Assembly: GCA_028564925.1 (NCBI GenBank)
Contig: CM053032.1
Span: 121,787,490 to 121,851,489, forward strand
DNA: 64,000 nt
Origin: Lithobates sylvaticus
Lineage: Eukaryota; Chordata; Amphibia; Anura; Ranidae
Direction of reading: 5' to 3'
Shown: piece after piece, positions 1 through 11,120 of the stretch
Layout of the letters: each line of letters begins with the position of its first letter
Position numbering within the stretch: position 1 is the first letter of the stretch
Notes under the pieces: model-generated
Databases searched by the model: none
Seen by the model: the letters and a program-made list of their open reading frames with translations, nothing else
What the model was told of the DNA's origin: nothing
Position numbers and translations under genes: made by a program

Positions 1-3000
1 GCTTTTAACCGTAGGACAGTACCAAAGCATATGCAATAGATTGCCCAACTGGCCACACTCCCTCCAACAATTCGGAGAAAAACCTGGAAAAAAAGTCGCC
101 AATCGACAAGGAGTATAATGCCATCTATTGGATAATTTAATGGTAAGTTCCCAATGTTTGGCACAATGAGATGCAGAATGAATTTCAGAGAAGGCGTGAC
201 GCCACTGATCTTCCGAGAAGTTAGAGCCGAGTTCCGCTTCCCATTTGATCATAGCAGGTGTCTTGATAAATTGTAATTTATCATGTAAAAGTTTGTAAAA
301 ATAGGAAATACCTTTCACCTCTTTATTACCTGGAGAGTAAAACTGCCATAGTTTGTGTGGAATGGTAAGCAATGGAGGAGGTAAAGTTTTAAGCAACTCT
401 ATGATCTGAAGAGTACAAAGTGTCATGTCAGTAGTAAGATTATACTGCGAAGTCAGTTGCGTTGCAGATTTAAGTTGGGTGCCATCGAAAAAGTCAGATA
501 CTAGTGTAATCCCTTTATTAATGAGGTCAGTCACGGATAAGGTTGGAAGTTTCGTCTCAAGAATAGAAAGTGGTATGTTGTAGGGCAAGTCCGTGACGTC
601 ATCTTGAGTAGTAGGTAGTACGCGTCTCCAGGCTTTTAAAGATATTTGAATTGTGGGGGATAGTTTACGTAAGTCCCAGGCAGACCAACCATCAGTCAGT
701 AAAAGAGTATGTACATTGGACACAGGTAGTGGAACCAATGAATTTTCAATACCTACCCAAACTGGCGTGTCATTAGTCTGAAACCAATGTTTAATTTGGT
801 CCAATCTAACTGCCCAGTAATAGTCATGGATGTCAGGTAAACCTGCACCGCCGAATCTCTTATTTGAAATAAGATTGTTCCTGGAGCATCGAGCTTTCTT
901 ACCATTCCATACATACTTCCAGCATATAGTAGTAAGTTTTTTGAGAAAGAGTTGTGGAATATGAAGTGGCAGCGAGCGAAAAACATATAGTATTTGAGGT
1001 AAGATCAGCATTTTATACGCTGCAATTCTACCAAACCATGAAACTTCTTTCATTGAAAAATCTTTAAGTTGGGTTTCCAGTTTGGCAATAAGTGGCTTTA
1101 AATTGGATTTAGTGAGTTCAGAAACTTTAGCCTTCAGAACAATACCCAGATACGGAACACCGTCAGTACTCCACGTCAATGGAAATTGTGATTGGAGATT
1201 AAGTTTAAGTTTGGGTGGAATTTTAAGAGCAAGGATCAAAGATTTAGAAAAGTTCACCTTGTAGTATGAAACCCTACCGAAGGCTTGGAGGACATCATGA
1301 GCATGTGGCAGAGAAATTTTCGGGTTAGTCAGTAGTAAGATGATGTCATCAGCAAAAAGGTTAATGGAATGTTTAGTATTACCAAACTGGAAACCTGAGA
1401 TTAGTGGGTGTGACCTTCTGGTTTCTGCAAGAGGCTCCATCATAAGATTAAAAATGGAAGGAGACAGGGGGCAACCCTGCCTAGTTCCATTTCTAATATC
1501 AAAGGGCGAGGACAAAGCATTCGTCGAGTATACCTGTGCAGTGGGGCAAGAGTACAATGCCAAAATAGCTTGAAGTATACGACCCTGGAATCCAAACTTA
1601 ATAAGCATCTCCATGTACGTCCAATGGACTCTATCGAACGCCTTCTTTGCATCAATAGATAACAGCAGAGAAGGCGTTCGGTGCAATTTAGCATGATACA
1701 ATATATTAATAATCCTTCTAGTGGCATCAGAAGTTTGTCTCCCCTTCACAAATCCTATCTGATCATTTTTTACTAATAGAGGAAGAATGTGTGATAAGCG
1801 AGTGGCTAACAATTTGGCATACACCTTGGTATCAGAATTTAGTAGTGATATTGGCCTAAAATTGGCCGGTGTGTCTGGTTCCTTACCAGGTTTAGGCAGG
1901 GTGATTATGTAGGCTTTAAGCATATCTGGAGGCATACTGGCACTTTCAGCGGCTTTATTGAAAAAATGTGTAAGGTGAAACAATATGCTTAAATGTTTTA
2001 AGATATTCATTAGAGAAGCCGTCGGGGCCAGGGGACTTACCATTAGGAAGCGAAGCAATAGTTTTCTCAACTTCCTGAGTGGTAAAGGTAACATTAAGAG
2101 ATTCTAGTTGTTCAGTAGAGAGAGAAGGTAAATTAATATGCTGCAAGAAATCATTTATGTTCTCCCTAGATGGTTGAATCGTAGCAGGATCCCTATGGAA
2201 ATTATAAAGTGAACCGTAATATTCTGCAAATTGTTCAGCTATTGCCTGAGGATGTATGATTTTGTGGCTTAAAGTGGGGTGTCTAAGGTGTGCTATCCTT
2301 GTCTTAGTGCGTAGTGCTTTCAATCTATTGGCTAACGGTTTGTCTGCTTTATTAGCATTATGGTAGAAATTTAGTTTTAAGCGTCTGATATGTTTGTCAT
2401 ATTGTTGGGATAAAAGTTCCCTGAGCTTTTCCTGAGGATAGATAATTTGCGAGATATTAGTAAAGTAGGAGATTGTTTATTTTGCGTTTCAAGATTTCTA
2501 AGATCATGGAGTGTAGTTTGAAGCTGTTGAGATCTTTGTCGTTTGGCTCTAGCCCCCATTTGTATGAGAATACCTCTCATGTATGCCTTGTGAGCGTTCC
2601 ACAGAATATGTGGATCAGTAACTGAGCCATAGTTATCTTAGAAAAAATTAGTGATGTGTTGTGCCAGTAGCTTGCCAGAGGAAGGTTCCTGTATCAATCT
2701 AGTATTGCAACGCCAGATGGGAGGTGAAGAGGAGACACCCTTTTCTATAATGGTTAAGGAAATTGCCGCGTGGTCAGACCACGTAATGTCGTGAATGGCA
2801 GCCGTGGCTATATCCTGTAACAACCATTTATCAGTCAAATACATGTCAATACGGGAATACGAGCGATGTCTATTGGAAAAAAAGTGAAGTCCTTTTCACC
2901 AGCATGGAGACATCTCCAGGCATCGAACAGTTCCTCTTTGTGAAGAATGGTGTGCAGGGCTGGCGTTGAGCGGATTTTGGCTGAGGATGTGTCCATTTGA

Positions 3001-3430
3001 GGGTCTGAGGTAATGTTAAAGTCTCCGCAAATCAGAACCTTACATAGACTTGAGTTTGCGAAGGACTTTATTGAAAAAACGGATTTGATGGGTATTTGGA
3101 AAATATAGATTAACCAGAGTGAAGGGTTGGGAATTGATGTCACCTGAAACAATGATAAACCTGCCAGCAGCATCAAGAAACGAATCCCTGTGTTGAAAGG
3201 AAAGTGAATTCTTCAGGGCCAAAAGGACACCTCCAGCTTTTTTATGATGATTACACGCTCAGTATACATGTGGAAAGTCCTTGTGGGAACATGACGGGGC
3301 GTTATCAAGTTGAAAGTGTGTTTCCTGTACACATAAAATATCCGCCTTATGTTTATAGGCTTCCTTCCATAGGGAAAATCATTTGGCCGGGTAATTCAAA
3401 CCATGAGCGTTAATTGACAAGCAAGAGATC
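1..3430 (-). pseudogene. L1/Tx1-type LINE ORF2, copy A (broken, runs off window)
   Basis: This is the endonuclease-reverse transcriptase of a non-LTR retrotransposon, which would nick target DNA and copy its own mRNA. Reading the minus strand in changing frames, an APE-type endonuclease lies at about 2640-3430, with a WSDHAAISL motif near 2770. The RT linker motif NGKSPGPDGF is near 2030, a polymerase motif FADDIIL is at about 1335-1360, and a thumb/C-terminal region follows. A C-terminal zinc motif (CWREC, then HMLWYC) lies at about 15-60. Several frameshifts and stops break it, so it is dead, but the order is complete for the family. It follows its own ORF1 (3708-4921). The 3' end lies outside the window. 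Confidence 0.85.
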
Positions 3431-3707
3431 GTCATTGACCTTCAGTGTAAGGAACATGGAGGGCAGACAAAAGTGTACTCACTGCGACCGGCAAGAGCGT
3501 TTCCAGCTGCTGGCAGGCATCACACGGGTTTCTGAAGTAGACAAAGGGCATTAAGTTGCTCTCAGAATATCTGTGCATATCAAGGAAAAAATACAGAAGA
3601 CAAGTAAACAAAGGATCCATAAAGCGATCCAAGAGCAGATATAACTGCTATTAGTAACCTGAGGGTAACAAGGAAACAGAGTATAAAGCACTCCTCCTAG
3701 GAGACAT

Positions 3708-4921
3708 TCATGTGGAATGTTGAGATACTGAACTGTGTATACCAGCGGATTTTTTGAGAGATTTTTTGTGAGTAACTACCTGCCATTCGGTAGGAATATG
3801 CGATGGTCCTGCTATGGCGGAATAGTTGACGTTTGCATCAGGTAATACATTCCATCTACGCAATAAGTTCAGACCTTCATCCAAAGAAGAAATCATGGTG
3901 GTAGTACCATTATGAGTAATGGATAATGTGGCAGGGTATTTCCATTTATGGATGATGTTATGTTTCTCAAGGCTTTTGTAATGGTCATAAGATTACGTCG
4001 GCGTTGTAAGGAATGTCTAGACAGGTCAGGGAGCAATCTGACATTAGCAAATTGGGGGGGGGGTACATTTTCCTGTTTTCTAGAAACTTGCAAAATTTGA
4101 TCTTTAATGTGAAAATAGTGAACTCTCAAGAGGACATCTCTGGGAATTTCTGCAGGCAGAAATGACGGTTTTGGGATTCTATGAATCCTGTCCACAATGA
4201 GGTCCTGCGCTGTAGCCTGAGGTAAAAAAGTTGAAAACAGAGCTTGGGCAAATGGTAGTAATTGATTCGGGGGTACATCTTCAGGGATACCCCTCAATTT
4301 AAGGTTGTTCCTCCTGGAGCGGTCCTCGAGATCTGCTAATTTATCTTTAATCCATCCTATTTCTTCCCCCTGTGCTGCATTTGAGTCAACCATTACATTA
4401 TATGCTGAGGCAAATTCCCCCATTTTGTGTTCTGTTCTGTCCACTCTTAAACCCAGTGAATGCACTTCTTTTCTACATTCATTGATCCCCCTGACCATAT
4501 CAGCCGGAAGTGAAGACCTTAATGAAATCATCATGTCCTTTAGCATAGTGTCAGACACAGGCCTGTCCGCTGTGGGAAAATCTGTAATTGGGTCTCCTCT
4601 CATGGCGTGCTGACTAGCTGAGGATGTATGCGGTGCGCTTACCTCCATAGACAGGACGTTTTGCGGCCTACATGGGGATTCTCTCCGCGGCCTGGATTTA
4701 GCTTGACTCCTTGTAGTAGGCGTCGCGGGACCGGAGGAGGAATCGCTGGGAGCCTTTAGTGTGTGAGTATCTGTGCGGTGAATTCCCGAAGTGTCCGCTC
4801 CCAGGCCCTGTGGTAAGGTTTGAACAGCAGTATTCCCACCGCCATCTTGTGAGGCACCGTTCGCGGCACAATAGCCCGGTATTTTCTGCGGCTGTGGCAG
4901 GTTTTTCCTGTGCCGGCCCAT
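3708..4921 (-). pseudogene. L1/Tx1-type LINE ORF1, copy A
   Basis: ORF1 of L1-clade LINEs encodes an RNA-binding chaperone that trimerises through a coiled coil. The main frame starts at an ATG at 4919-4921 and gives 342 residues: a proline/serine-rich, disordered N-terminus, then a heptad-like coiled coil at about residues 115-200, then the RRM-type start DRSRRNNLKLRGIPED. A frameshift near 3893 moves the C-terminal domain (SSLDEGLNLLRRW) into a second frame ending at 3708. It sits directly upstream of the copy A ORF2, as expected for a bicistronic L1 element. Confidence 0.85.
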
Positions 4922-5110
4922 CTCCGGTGTGTGCCCCCGGTTCTTGGGGTCTTACTGACCTGATTGAGGAGAAAAATAGCCGCCGGTAACAGCTTGATGC
5001 CTCCTGTGGACGAGCGGAGCTCCAGGCTAAGCGGCCATCTTGGAGTCCGGTCGCCACGCCCCCCAAAGTCATCCGTTCTGAGGATCCCAACTATGGTGGA
5101 AGGTGCACGG
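4922..5110 (-). promoter_or_regulatory. Putative L1 copy A 5' UTR with YY1-like site
   Basis: Upstream of ORF1 the minus strand reads a GC-rich leader. It contains CAAGATGGCCGC (plus-strand positions 5031-5043), a match to the YY1 core AAGATGGC. YY1 sites near the transcription start are known in mammalian L1 5' UTRs, and a promoter role here is inference. The outer edge of the element is not obvious; sequence similarity to the element fades around 5100. Confidence 0.45.
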
Positions 5111-6149
5111 AGTGTGAGACATTCAGAGGAGAGGGAATTTCATTCCCACATGTCCTTTTTTTCTCAGAGAATATGTGCAGGAACTCCCCCCTTCTAAGTC
5201 ACCGCTTGTCTCCGCCCCTACCCACCTCCTAGCACCGCCCCTTGGTTCCACCCCCTACCCACCTCCCAGTACCGCCTTTTTTCGAGAATACAGAACCAAG
5301 TATCATTCTCTGGTGCCAAGTAATTTGTATAGAATTTGTTAGCAGCAAAATGCATAAATTTAGTGCTGGAGGTGCCAGAACTGCGTTCCCCCTAAAAAAA
5401 AAGCTCTGCACATGTCACTTCAGAGGGTGATTTCAGAGACATCTGTGCGGGCTTCTGCACAGATGTCAAAGGAAATCGCACCCTGAAATCGCCAAAAGTA
5501 GTACAGAAACTACTTTGGGAGTCAGCGCGGTGCTGCAAATGTGGTGTCGCACCAGTTCCGACGCTGCTATTGCCGTCTTTTTGGCATGTGATTTGACATG
5601 TCGGACTTAGCAGACTTCCTGGAGACCGCAGGAAAATGACTGAACACCTCATCTCCCATCACTGCCTTCCTGTGGAATAGGATGGACTAGGGACCAGACC
5701 GGACTGCACCACGTGCCACCAGCACAAATATGAGCCTGTTTTTAATCTCCTTCCTGTAAGTACATAACCTGTTGTGTCATTAAACCAAACTAAATTTATT
5801 GCACTTAGGTGGCGCTTCCTTTTTTCCCTTGATTAGAGGAACATTGTTTACCATCTGGCCAAGCAGTCAGCTTCTGTTTCCTGTGTGAGGTCCTATTACT
5901 ATGGAAACAGAACCATGTGCCCAACATGCTCGTTCACAGCACAGCCACGTCTCTCAGGAGAGGGGGGACAGAGGCAGGGGGTGTGTTGCTGAAGTTGTGT
6001 ACACCTTCTGAGAACTTTTCAAACAGAAAATGGACCTTTTTTGCCAGCTGAAGGAAAGTTCATGTGCACATGCTGTAAAAACTAAGAGAGGTAGGAAAAA
6101 AATATTAGCTGATATGTGATTAATGTAATATGTACTAGTTATTTAACCC
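5111..6149. other. Non-coding repeat debris, no gene recognised
   Basis: This stretch has no convincing coding potential. It contains a C-rich segment at 5180-5280 (repeated CCTACCCACCTCC) and a segment with short inverted matches at about 5410-5620 (ATCTGTGC/GCACAGAT and similar) that resembles an old MITE. The rest is unassigned sequence up to the first CR1-like reverse transcriptase similarity. Confidence 0.5.
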
Positions 6150-6432
6150 ATCCCATACTTCTCCTTTAAACTAGCAGGTCTATAGTTACTTGGTAAAGAC
6201 TTTGATCCCTTTTTAAATATGGGCACCACATTGGCCCTACGCTAATCCAGTGGTAGCATTCCAGTCATTAACGAGTCCCTAAAAATTAGATACAATGACT
6301 TGGAAATGACAGAGCTCAATTCTTTTTTTGTGGGTGGATGCCATCTGGTCCAGGTGCTTTATCCACCTTTATTCTGTCTAAATATTTCTGGACCATATCA
6401 CTTTTGAGTCATTGTGTATCATTTGGGGCTGT
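6150..6432 (-). pseudogene. CR1-like RT fragment, copy 1
   Basis: The minus strand encodes the N-terminal RT blocks. The KAPGPDGI-like motif is near 6335-6360, followed by the P-F-KKG-K-L-NYRP-like block near 6150-6230. Frameshifts are present. It continues across the hAT-type insertion into the linker at 8980-9335, which shows that the LINE was already here when that element arrived. Confidence 0.7.
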
Positions 6433-7627
6433 GTCAATACTAGACATGGGAACTGTCAAAAAATTCGTTTCGTTTCGTTTCGTCCCGTTTCGTATATAAA
6501 ACAATTCGTAATTCGTAATTCGTGTACGAAATTCCGTTCAAATTCGTACGAAATACGAAATTCGGACGAATCGTAATTTTTTTTACGAATCGTTAGTAAA
6601 GTTACGAATCGTTACGAATCGTTACGAATCGTTAACGCGGCTAATGAATTGTTGGTTCTCATAACACAGAGAACAATTCGAATCCAACTACAAATATCGA
6701 ATTTCAATTTCAAGTTACGAATCGTTACGAATCGTTATGAATAGTTACGAATCGTTACGAACCGTTATGAATAGTTACGAATCGTTAGTAAATCCAACTA
6801 CCAATATCGAATTTCAACTAATTTGAACGAAATTATTATAGCAGATATAACGAATGAATTCGAATGACAAAGTGTCATTTTTGCAAAAAAAAAAAAGCGT
6901 AGGGGTCCCCCCAAATTCAATAACCAGGCCCTTCAGGTCTGGTATGGATATTAAGGGGGACCCCAGCCAAAAAAAAAAAAAAAAATGGTGTGGGGTCCCC
7001 CCCAAATATCCATACCAGACCCTTCAGGTCTGGGATGGATTTTAAGGGGAACCCCGGCCAAAAAAAAAAAAAAATGGCGTGGGGTCCCCCTCAAAATCCA
7101 TACCAGACCCTTTATCCGAGCACGCAACCTGGCAGGCCGCAGGAAAGGAGGGGGGGACGAGAGCGCCCCCCCCTCCCGCCTGAACCGTACCAGGCCACAT
7201 GCCCTCAACATTGGGAGGATGCTTTGGGGTCCCCCCCAAAGCACCTTGTCCCCATGTTGATGAGGACAAGGGCCTCATCCCCACAACCCTGGCCGGTGGT
7301 TGTGGGGGTCTGCGGGCGGGGGGCTTATCGGAATCTGGAAGCCCCCTTTAACAAGGGGACCCCCAGATCCCGCCCCCCCCCCCTGTGTGAAATGGTAAGG
7401 GGGTACAAAAGTACCCCTACCATTTCACCAAAAAAGGTGACAAAAATGGTAAAAATGACAGGAGACAGTCTTTGACAATTCCTTTATTAAAATCTTCTTT
7501 CTTCTTTCTTCTGGTCTTCCTTTCTTCATCTTCTCCTTCCGTCATCTTCTTCCATCTTCTTCTTCCTTCGATTCGCTTCTTCTTCCTCCGGTCTTCTCGT
7601 CCTTCTCGTCCGGCATCGTCGTCCGGG

Positions 7628-7710
7628 GACGTCATGTGGAATTCCCTATGGCTTTCCCCATGACGTCAGAGGGGGGGCGGGGTCACCAGGTGCCTTCGTT
7701 ATACAAGACC
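7628..7710 (+). promoter_or_regulatory. Promoter-like centre of palindrome, copy 1
   Basis: Between the arms lie a perfect CRE palindrome TGACGTCA (7661-7668), a GC box GGGGGGGCGGGG (about 7671-7682) and a TATA-like TATACAAG (7700-7707), all oriented into the right arm. An AATAAA signal follows at 7927-7932, so a short transcript of about 200-250 nt is conceivable. This is inference from motifs only; no expression evidence is available. Confidence 0.4.
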
Positions 7711-7782
7711 TGTCACCCGGAGCGGAGCCTCACAGAGCGGGAGCCTCCCATTGCGAGGAGCGGCCTGCGAGAAGAGACGACG

Positions 7783-7998
7783 ATGCCGGACGAGAAGGAC
7801 GACGCCGGACGAGAAGGACGAGAAGACCGGAGGAAGAAGAAGCGAATCGAAGGAAGAAGATGGAAGAAGATGACGGAAGGAGAAGATGAAGAAAGGAAGA
7901 CCAGAAGAAAGAAGAAAGAAGATTTTAATAAAGGAATTGTCAAAGACCGTCTCCTGTCATTTTTACCATTTTTGTCACCTTTTTTGGTGAAATGGTAG
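7783..7998 (+). other. Small charged reading frame in palindrome arm
   Basis: An ATG at 7783 opens a 71-codon frame beginning MPDEKDDAGREGRED. It is very rich in Lys, Arg and Glu because the DNA is a GAA/AGA-rich purine tract. A sister frame with the same MPDEKDE start occurs near 63090 but diverges by a frame change. No known domain is visible. The frame is probably a by-product of the purine tract rather than a protein. Confidence 0.2.
7927..7932 (+). terminator. Polyadenylation signal in right arm
   Basis: AATAAA lies at the inner border of the hairpin module. Its mirror image (TTTATT, 7483-7488) is in the left arm, so each arm has an outward-facing signal. Confidence 0.4.
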
Positions 7999-8530
7999 GG
8001 GTACTTTTATACCCCCTTACCATTTCACACAGGGGGGGGGGGGGCGGGATCTGGGGGTCCCCTTGTTAAAGGGGGCTTCCAGATTCCGATAAGCCCCCCG
8101 CCCGCAGACCCCCACAACCACCGGCCAGGGTTGTGGGGATGAGGCCCTTGTCCTCATCAACATGGGGACAAGGTGCTTTGGGGGGGACCCCAAAGCACCC
8201 TCCCAATGTTGAGGGCATGTGGCCTGGTACGGTTCAGGCGAGAGGGGGGGCCGCTCTCGTCCCCCCCTCTTTTCCTGCGGCCTGCCAGGTTGCATGCTCG
8301 GATAAAGGGTCTGGTATGGATTTTGAGGGGGACCCCCACGCCATTTTTTTTTTTTGGCCGGGGTTCCCCTTAAAATCCATCCCAGACCTGAAGGGTCTGG
8401 TATGGATATTTGGGGGGGACCCCACGCCATTTTTTTTTTTTTTTTTTGGCTGGGGTCCCCTTAATATCCATACCAGACCTGAAGGGCCTGGTTATTGAAT
8501 TTGGGGGGACCCCTACGCTTTTTTTTTTTT
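7940..8530 (+). repeat. Hairpin module, right-arm copy (mirror at 6895-7480, minus)
   Basis: The module is a run of six or more stem-loops. In order these are GTGAAATGGTA/TACCATTTCAC, GGATCTGG/CCAGATTCC, a CCCACAACC/GGTTGTGGG stem, CCTTGTCC/GGACAAGG, TGCTTTGGGG/CCCCAAAGCA, and one or two stems built on ATCCATACCAGAC/GTCTGGTATGGAT. The same series recurs at 15140-15645, 56495-56905, 61065-61585, 62098-62650 and 63255-63830. It encodes no recognisable protein. Confidence 0.75.
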
Positions 8531-8979
8531 TATATCAATGAATGACTGTTTTTTAAATAGCTTTTTTTTCTGCAAAAATGACACTTTGTCATTCGAATTC
8601 ATTCGAATGCATTCGAATTCATTCGAATGCATTCGAATTCATTCGTTATATCTGCTATAATAATTTCGTTTGAATTAGTTGAAATTTGATATTGGTAGTT
8701 GGATTCGAATAATTTGGAGCTGAAATTCGTAAACGGAATTTTTCCTGCAAAAATGACACTTTGTCATTCGAATTCATTCGAATTCATTCGAATTCATTCG
8801 AATCATTCGGCGACGAAATTCGTAAACGGAATTTCGTATTCCGTACGGAATTCGTAAAAAAAAAATTCGTACTACAGATTCGTAAATTCGTACGAATTTC
8901 GAAAAATTCGTACGAATTTCGAAAAATTCGTACGAATTACGAATTCGTACGAAACGAATCGCACATGTCTAGTCAATAC

Positions 8980-9735
8980 CATCCCCATTATGGTCATGAG
9001 CTCCCTGATGCTCCTTTGTATACACAGAGCTGAAGAAAGTATTTAATAAATTTGCCTTCTCTTTGTCCCGTCACCCACTCTAGATTATTTAGTAAAGGGC
9101 CTACATGCTCAGACCTGACCTTTTTACTATTATTATATTTGAAGAATGTTTTGGGGTTTGTCTTACTTACTGCAATCTGACGTTCGTTTTGAATTTTTGC
9201 ATCATTGATTTCCTTTTTACATATTCTGTTATATTCTTTGTAGCATTTAAACAATGATAGCGTTCCTTCATTTTTATATATTTTTAAAATACATTTCTTA
9301 TTTATAGCCATTTTAACTTTGGCTGTGAGCCACATAGGTTTTATTTGTGGCCTTCTAAACGTATTGCCCAGGATACTATACTTTGCAGTGAGTTTTCATA
9401 CAGTCTTTTTGAAGAATTTACATTTCTGTTCTGTGCCCATTGATGCCAGTATTCTCTCCCAGTCTAAGTCTTGGAGAGTAGCCCCATCCTTGGAAAATTT
9501 GCTCTTTTAAAGTTAAGTGTTTGTTACTTACATCTAACATTAAATTAAATCATGTTATGGACACTGTTCCTTTATATGAATATTGGTAATAAGCTCTGCA
9601 TGGTTTGAGATTACCAGGTCCAGCAGAGCGTCATTCCTAGCCGGGACCTCAATAAACTGGATTTTAAAATTGTCTGGTAATAGGTTTATCATTTTTCAAC
9701 TGTCCCAGCTGTGCCATCACTCCAGACACAACCCC
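8980..9735 (-). pseudogene. CR1-like endonuclease end and RT linker, copy 1
   Basis: On the minus strand this holds the end of the endonuclease domain (a block like PARNDALLDLVISNHAELI near 9600-9650). The basic linker that precedes RT follows at 8994-9335, one open frame with MWLTAKVKMAINKK and FKCYKEYNRICKKEI. The frame is broken between these parts. The linker resembles the copy 2 linker at 12700-12900. Confidence 0.7.
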
Positions 9736-10122
9736 CCCCCCCCCCGTTTACTGAGCTCTCAAAAGTCCCACGTCGAGAACGTGCTTGATGTCAGCCCTGT
9801 CTTCTCGGCTGTTCTTGGCTCTTCATTGGATAGATTGATAGCAGCGCAGCCATTGACGTGAGGGCCAGGGGCGGGGCCGAGTCTTGTAGTCAGCGGCTTA
9901 TGGACGCTGAATACAGGACTCGGGAGTGCGCCCGCAAGCTGAACCCCCGGGAGAGCGCTTCCCAGAGGGGGGTTAGCTGATGTGGGGAGGAGCCGAGACA
10001 GCTGCCGAGGGACCCCAGAAGACGTGGATCGGGGTCACTCTGTGCAAAACGAGCTGCACAGTGGAGGTAAGTATGACACGTTTGTTATTTAAAAAAAAAA
10101 AAAGTAAAGCTTTACAACCTCC
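9736..10122. mobile_element. TTAA-type MITE, partly degraded
   Basis: A non-coding insert splits the CR1-like endonuclease at its conserved GDFN motif, where a TTAA occurs (10123-10126). It has a poly-C tract at 9730-9745, a GC-rich middle, a GGAGGTAAGTATGACACG segment and an A-run. Its right end, TTTACAACCTCC next to TTAA, resembles the ends of the MITE at 42769-43166. The left end is not clean. Confidence 0.5.
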
Positions 10123-10127
10123 TTAAA

Positions 10128-10690
10128 ATCCCCCATTATTATCACTGTCCCAACCCTTGCAGCCCTTTCCATCTGTGCAAGGAGCTGAGTCACCACCTCC
10201 TCATAACACTGGGAGGTCTATAACAAACGCCAATGATAACCTTTGTAGTATGCACACCCATGTACAGTTCCACCCATAATAATTTAGACTCATCACACTC
10301 TCCATCACCTAGGTCCTCCTTCACACTCGCTTTGAGATCACTTCTCACATAGAGACAGACACCACCACCCCTCTGTTTTACCCTGTCTTTCCAAAAGAGA
10401 GCATAGCCAGGAATAATAATAGCCCAGTCATGAGAAGAATGAAGCCAAGATTCAGCAATATAAATTAGATCATAATTCTCCTTGTGCACCAGAGCTTCCA
10501 ACTCGCCTATTTTGCTTGTTAGACTTCTGGCATTGGTGAACAAACACTTTAATTCATTGTCACATTTTGCAAACATATGTTGCATATTTTTTATTTTAGT
10601 AAAAATTTTACCATTTCCAATGGTTGTTTGTAACATAGGAACCATCATATCATCTTGCATAGCCATCCCCCATCTTTCCCCATTCCACCA
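10128..10690 (-). pseudogene. CR1-like LINE endonuclease, copy 1
   Basis: This is an APE-type endonuclease that would nick the target strand for target-primed reverse transcription. The open stretch 10190-10666 encodes 158 residues with the expected blocks: LFTNARSLTSKIGELE, then YIAESWL (catalytic Glu), GGGVCLYVR, and VIIGVCYRPP. The domain continues beyond the MITE into 9480-9735. It is the 5' part of LINE copy 1. Confidence 0.8.
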
Positions 10691-10857
10691 TCCAATAGGG
10701 GCTGACCCCTGTCTGACCTGTATGCCCCATTATAATTTATTTCACCCCCCCCCCCCCCCACAATCCTAGTTTAAATACTCCTCCAGCCTTCCCATAAACC
10801 TCTTCCCCAGCACAGTAGACCCCCTTCAATTTAGGCGCAAACCATCTTTAGAGTATA
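10691..10857 (-). pseudogene. CR1-like ORF1 esterase C-terminus remnant
   Basis: The minus strand just before the chromovirus LTR reads a YSKDGLRLNWRG-like motif. This corresponds to the last SGNH-esterase block (DGLHLN) seen in the better preserved copy at 16860-17325. The segment is short and broken, and is included because it fixes the 5' side of the LINE. Confidence 0.5.
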
Positions 10858-10968
10858 TGTCAGGAAGGGCAAGCCAGTAATCAAGATGGCAGCCACAGAA
10901 GAACGCCTATGCTTCAATGACAGTGCGCACGTTGTGATAGTTCTTGGCAACAAATGCAATATTTATCC
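10858..10968 (+). repeat. Chromovirus 5' LTR, partial
   Basis: It matches the start of the 3' LTR (18313 on), including CAAGATGGCAGCC, a YY1-like core. Within about 110 bp it runs into a MITE-like segment. Confidence 0.7.
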
Positions 10969-11120
10969 ACTTCCCGCATGGCCTATAGCAGAAAGGCAGC
11001 TGGGAAGTGGTTCAGGTATCCTGACGTAACATGCCGGTGCTCGCCCGCGCAGTGCGCGCAGTGAGGCGATCGCGAGTGCAGCGTGTCAGTCTGACATGCC
11101 GCATCTCTGATCGTGGTAAG
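10969..11120. mobile_element. MITE-like fragment in 5' LTR/leader
   Basis: The segment begins with CCACTTCCCGC and shows a short foldback ending GGGAAGTGG at about 11010. It resembles the CCACTTGCCG end of the TTAA MITE at 25050-26045 but is shorter and of a different subfamily. Its right border is unclear. Confidence 0.4.

Larger units (their letters stand above)
6885..8530. repeat. Giant inverted repeat inside the hAT-type element
   Basis: The left arm (about 6885-7627) is the near-perfect reverse complement of the right arm (about 7781-8530), leaving a spacer of about 150 bp. Each arm carries the same series of short stem-loops, T- or A-runs and G-rich blocks, plus a purine-rich GAAGAAGA segment near the centre. 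The left arm seems to lack the innermost part that is still present in the related palindrome at 61905-64000. Confidence 0.85.
6441..8971. mobile_element. Palindromic (foldback) hAT-type non-autonomous element, copy 1
   Basis: The element begins TAGACATG and ends CATGTCTA. It is flanked by a perfect 8-bp target duplication GTCAATAC at 6433-6440 and 8972-8979, and joining the flanks restores the CR1-like LINE. An 8-bp duplication is the hAT hallmark. Both ends consist of ATTCG/ACGAAT-rich sequence (6441-6880 and 8540-8971), and the interior is a very large inverted repeat. There is no transposase, so it would depend on an autonomous relative. A second copy (13529-14181) and a third (from 60572) share the ends. 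Confidence 0.85.
6150..10857 (-). mobile_element. CR1-like LINE, copy 1, interrupted twice
   Basis: This is a non-LTR retrotransposon read on the minus strand. A remnant of the ORF1 esterase C-terminus (DGLRLN-like) lies next to 10857, then endonuclease (about 10128-10690, continuing 9480-9735), the linker before RT (8980-9335), and the start of the RT domain (6150-6432, with the APGPDGI and FKKGS-like motifs). It is interrupted by a palindromic hAT-type element (6441-8971) and a TTAA MITE (about 9736-10122). The 3' half is missing, so it is a rearranged relic. The family assignment rests on motif order and on similarity to the two other copies in this window. Confidence 0.8.

Noticed and set aside
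6990-8500. Proline-rich frames in the palindrome arms as genes
   Set aside because: Mirror-image frames occur in both arms and in every module copy, with frames shifting between copies; structure rather than coding explains the conservation.
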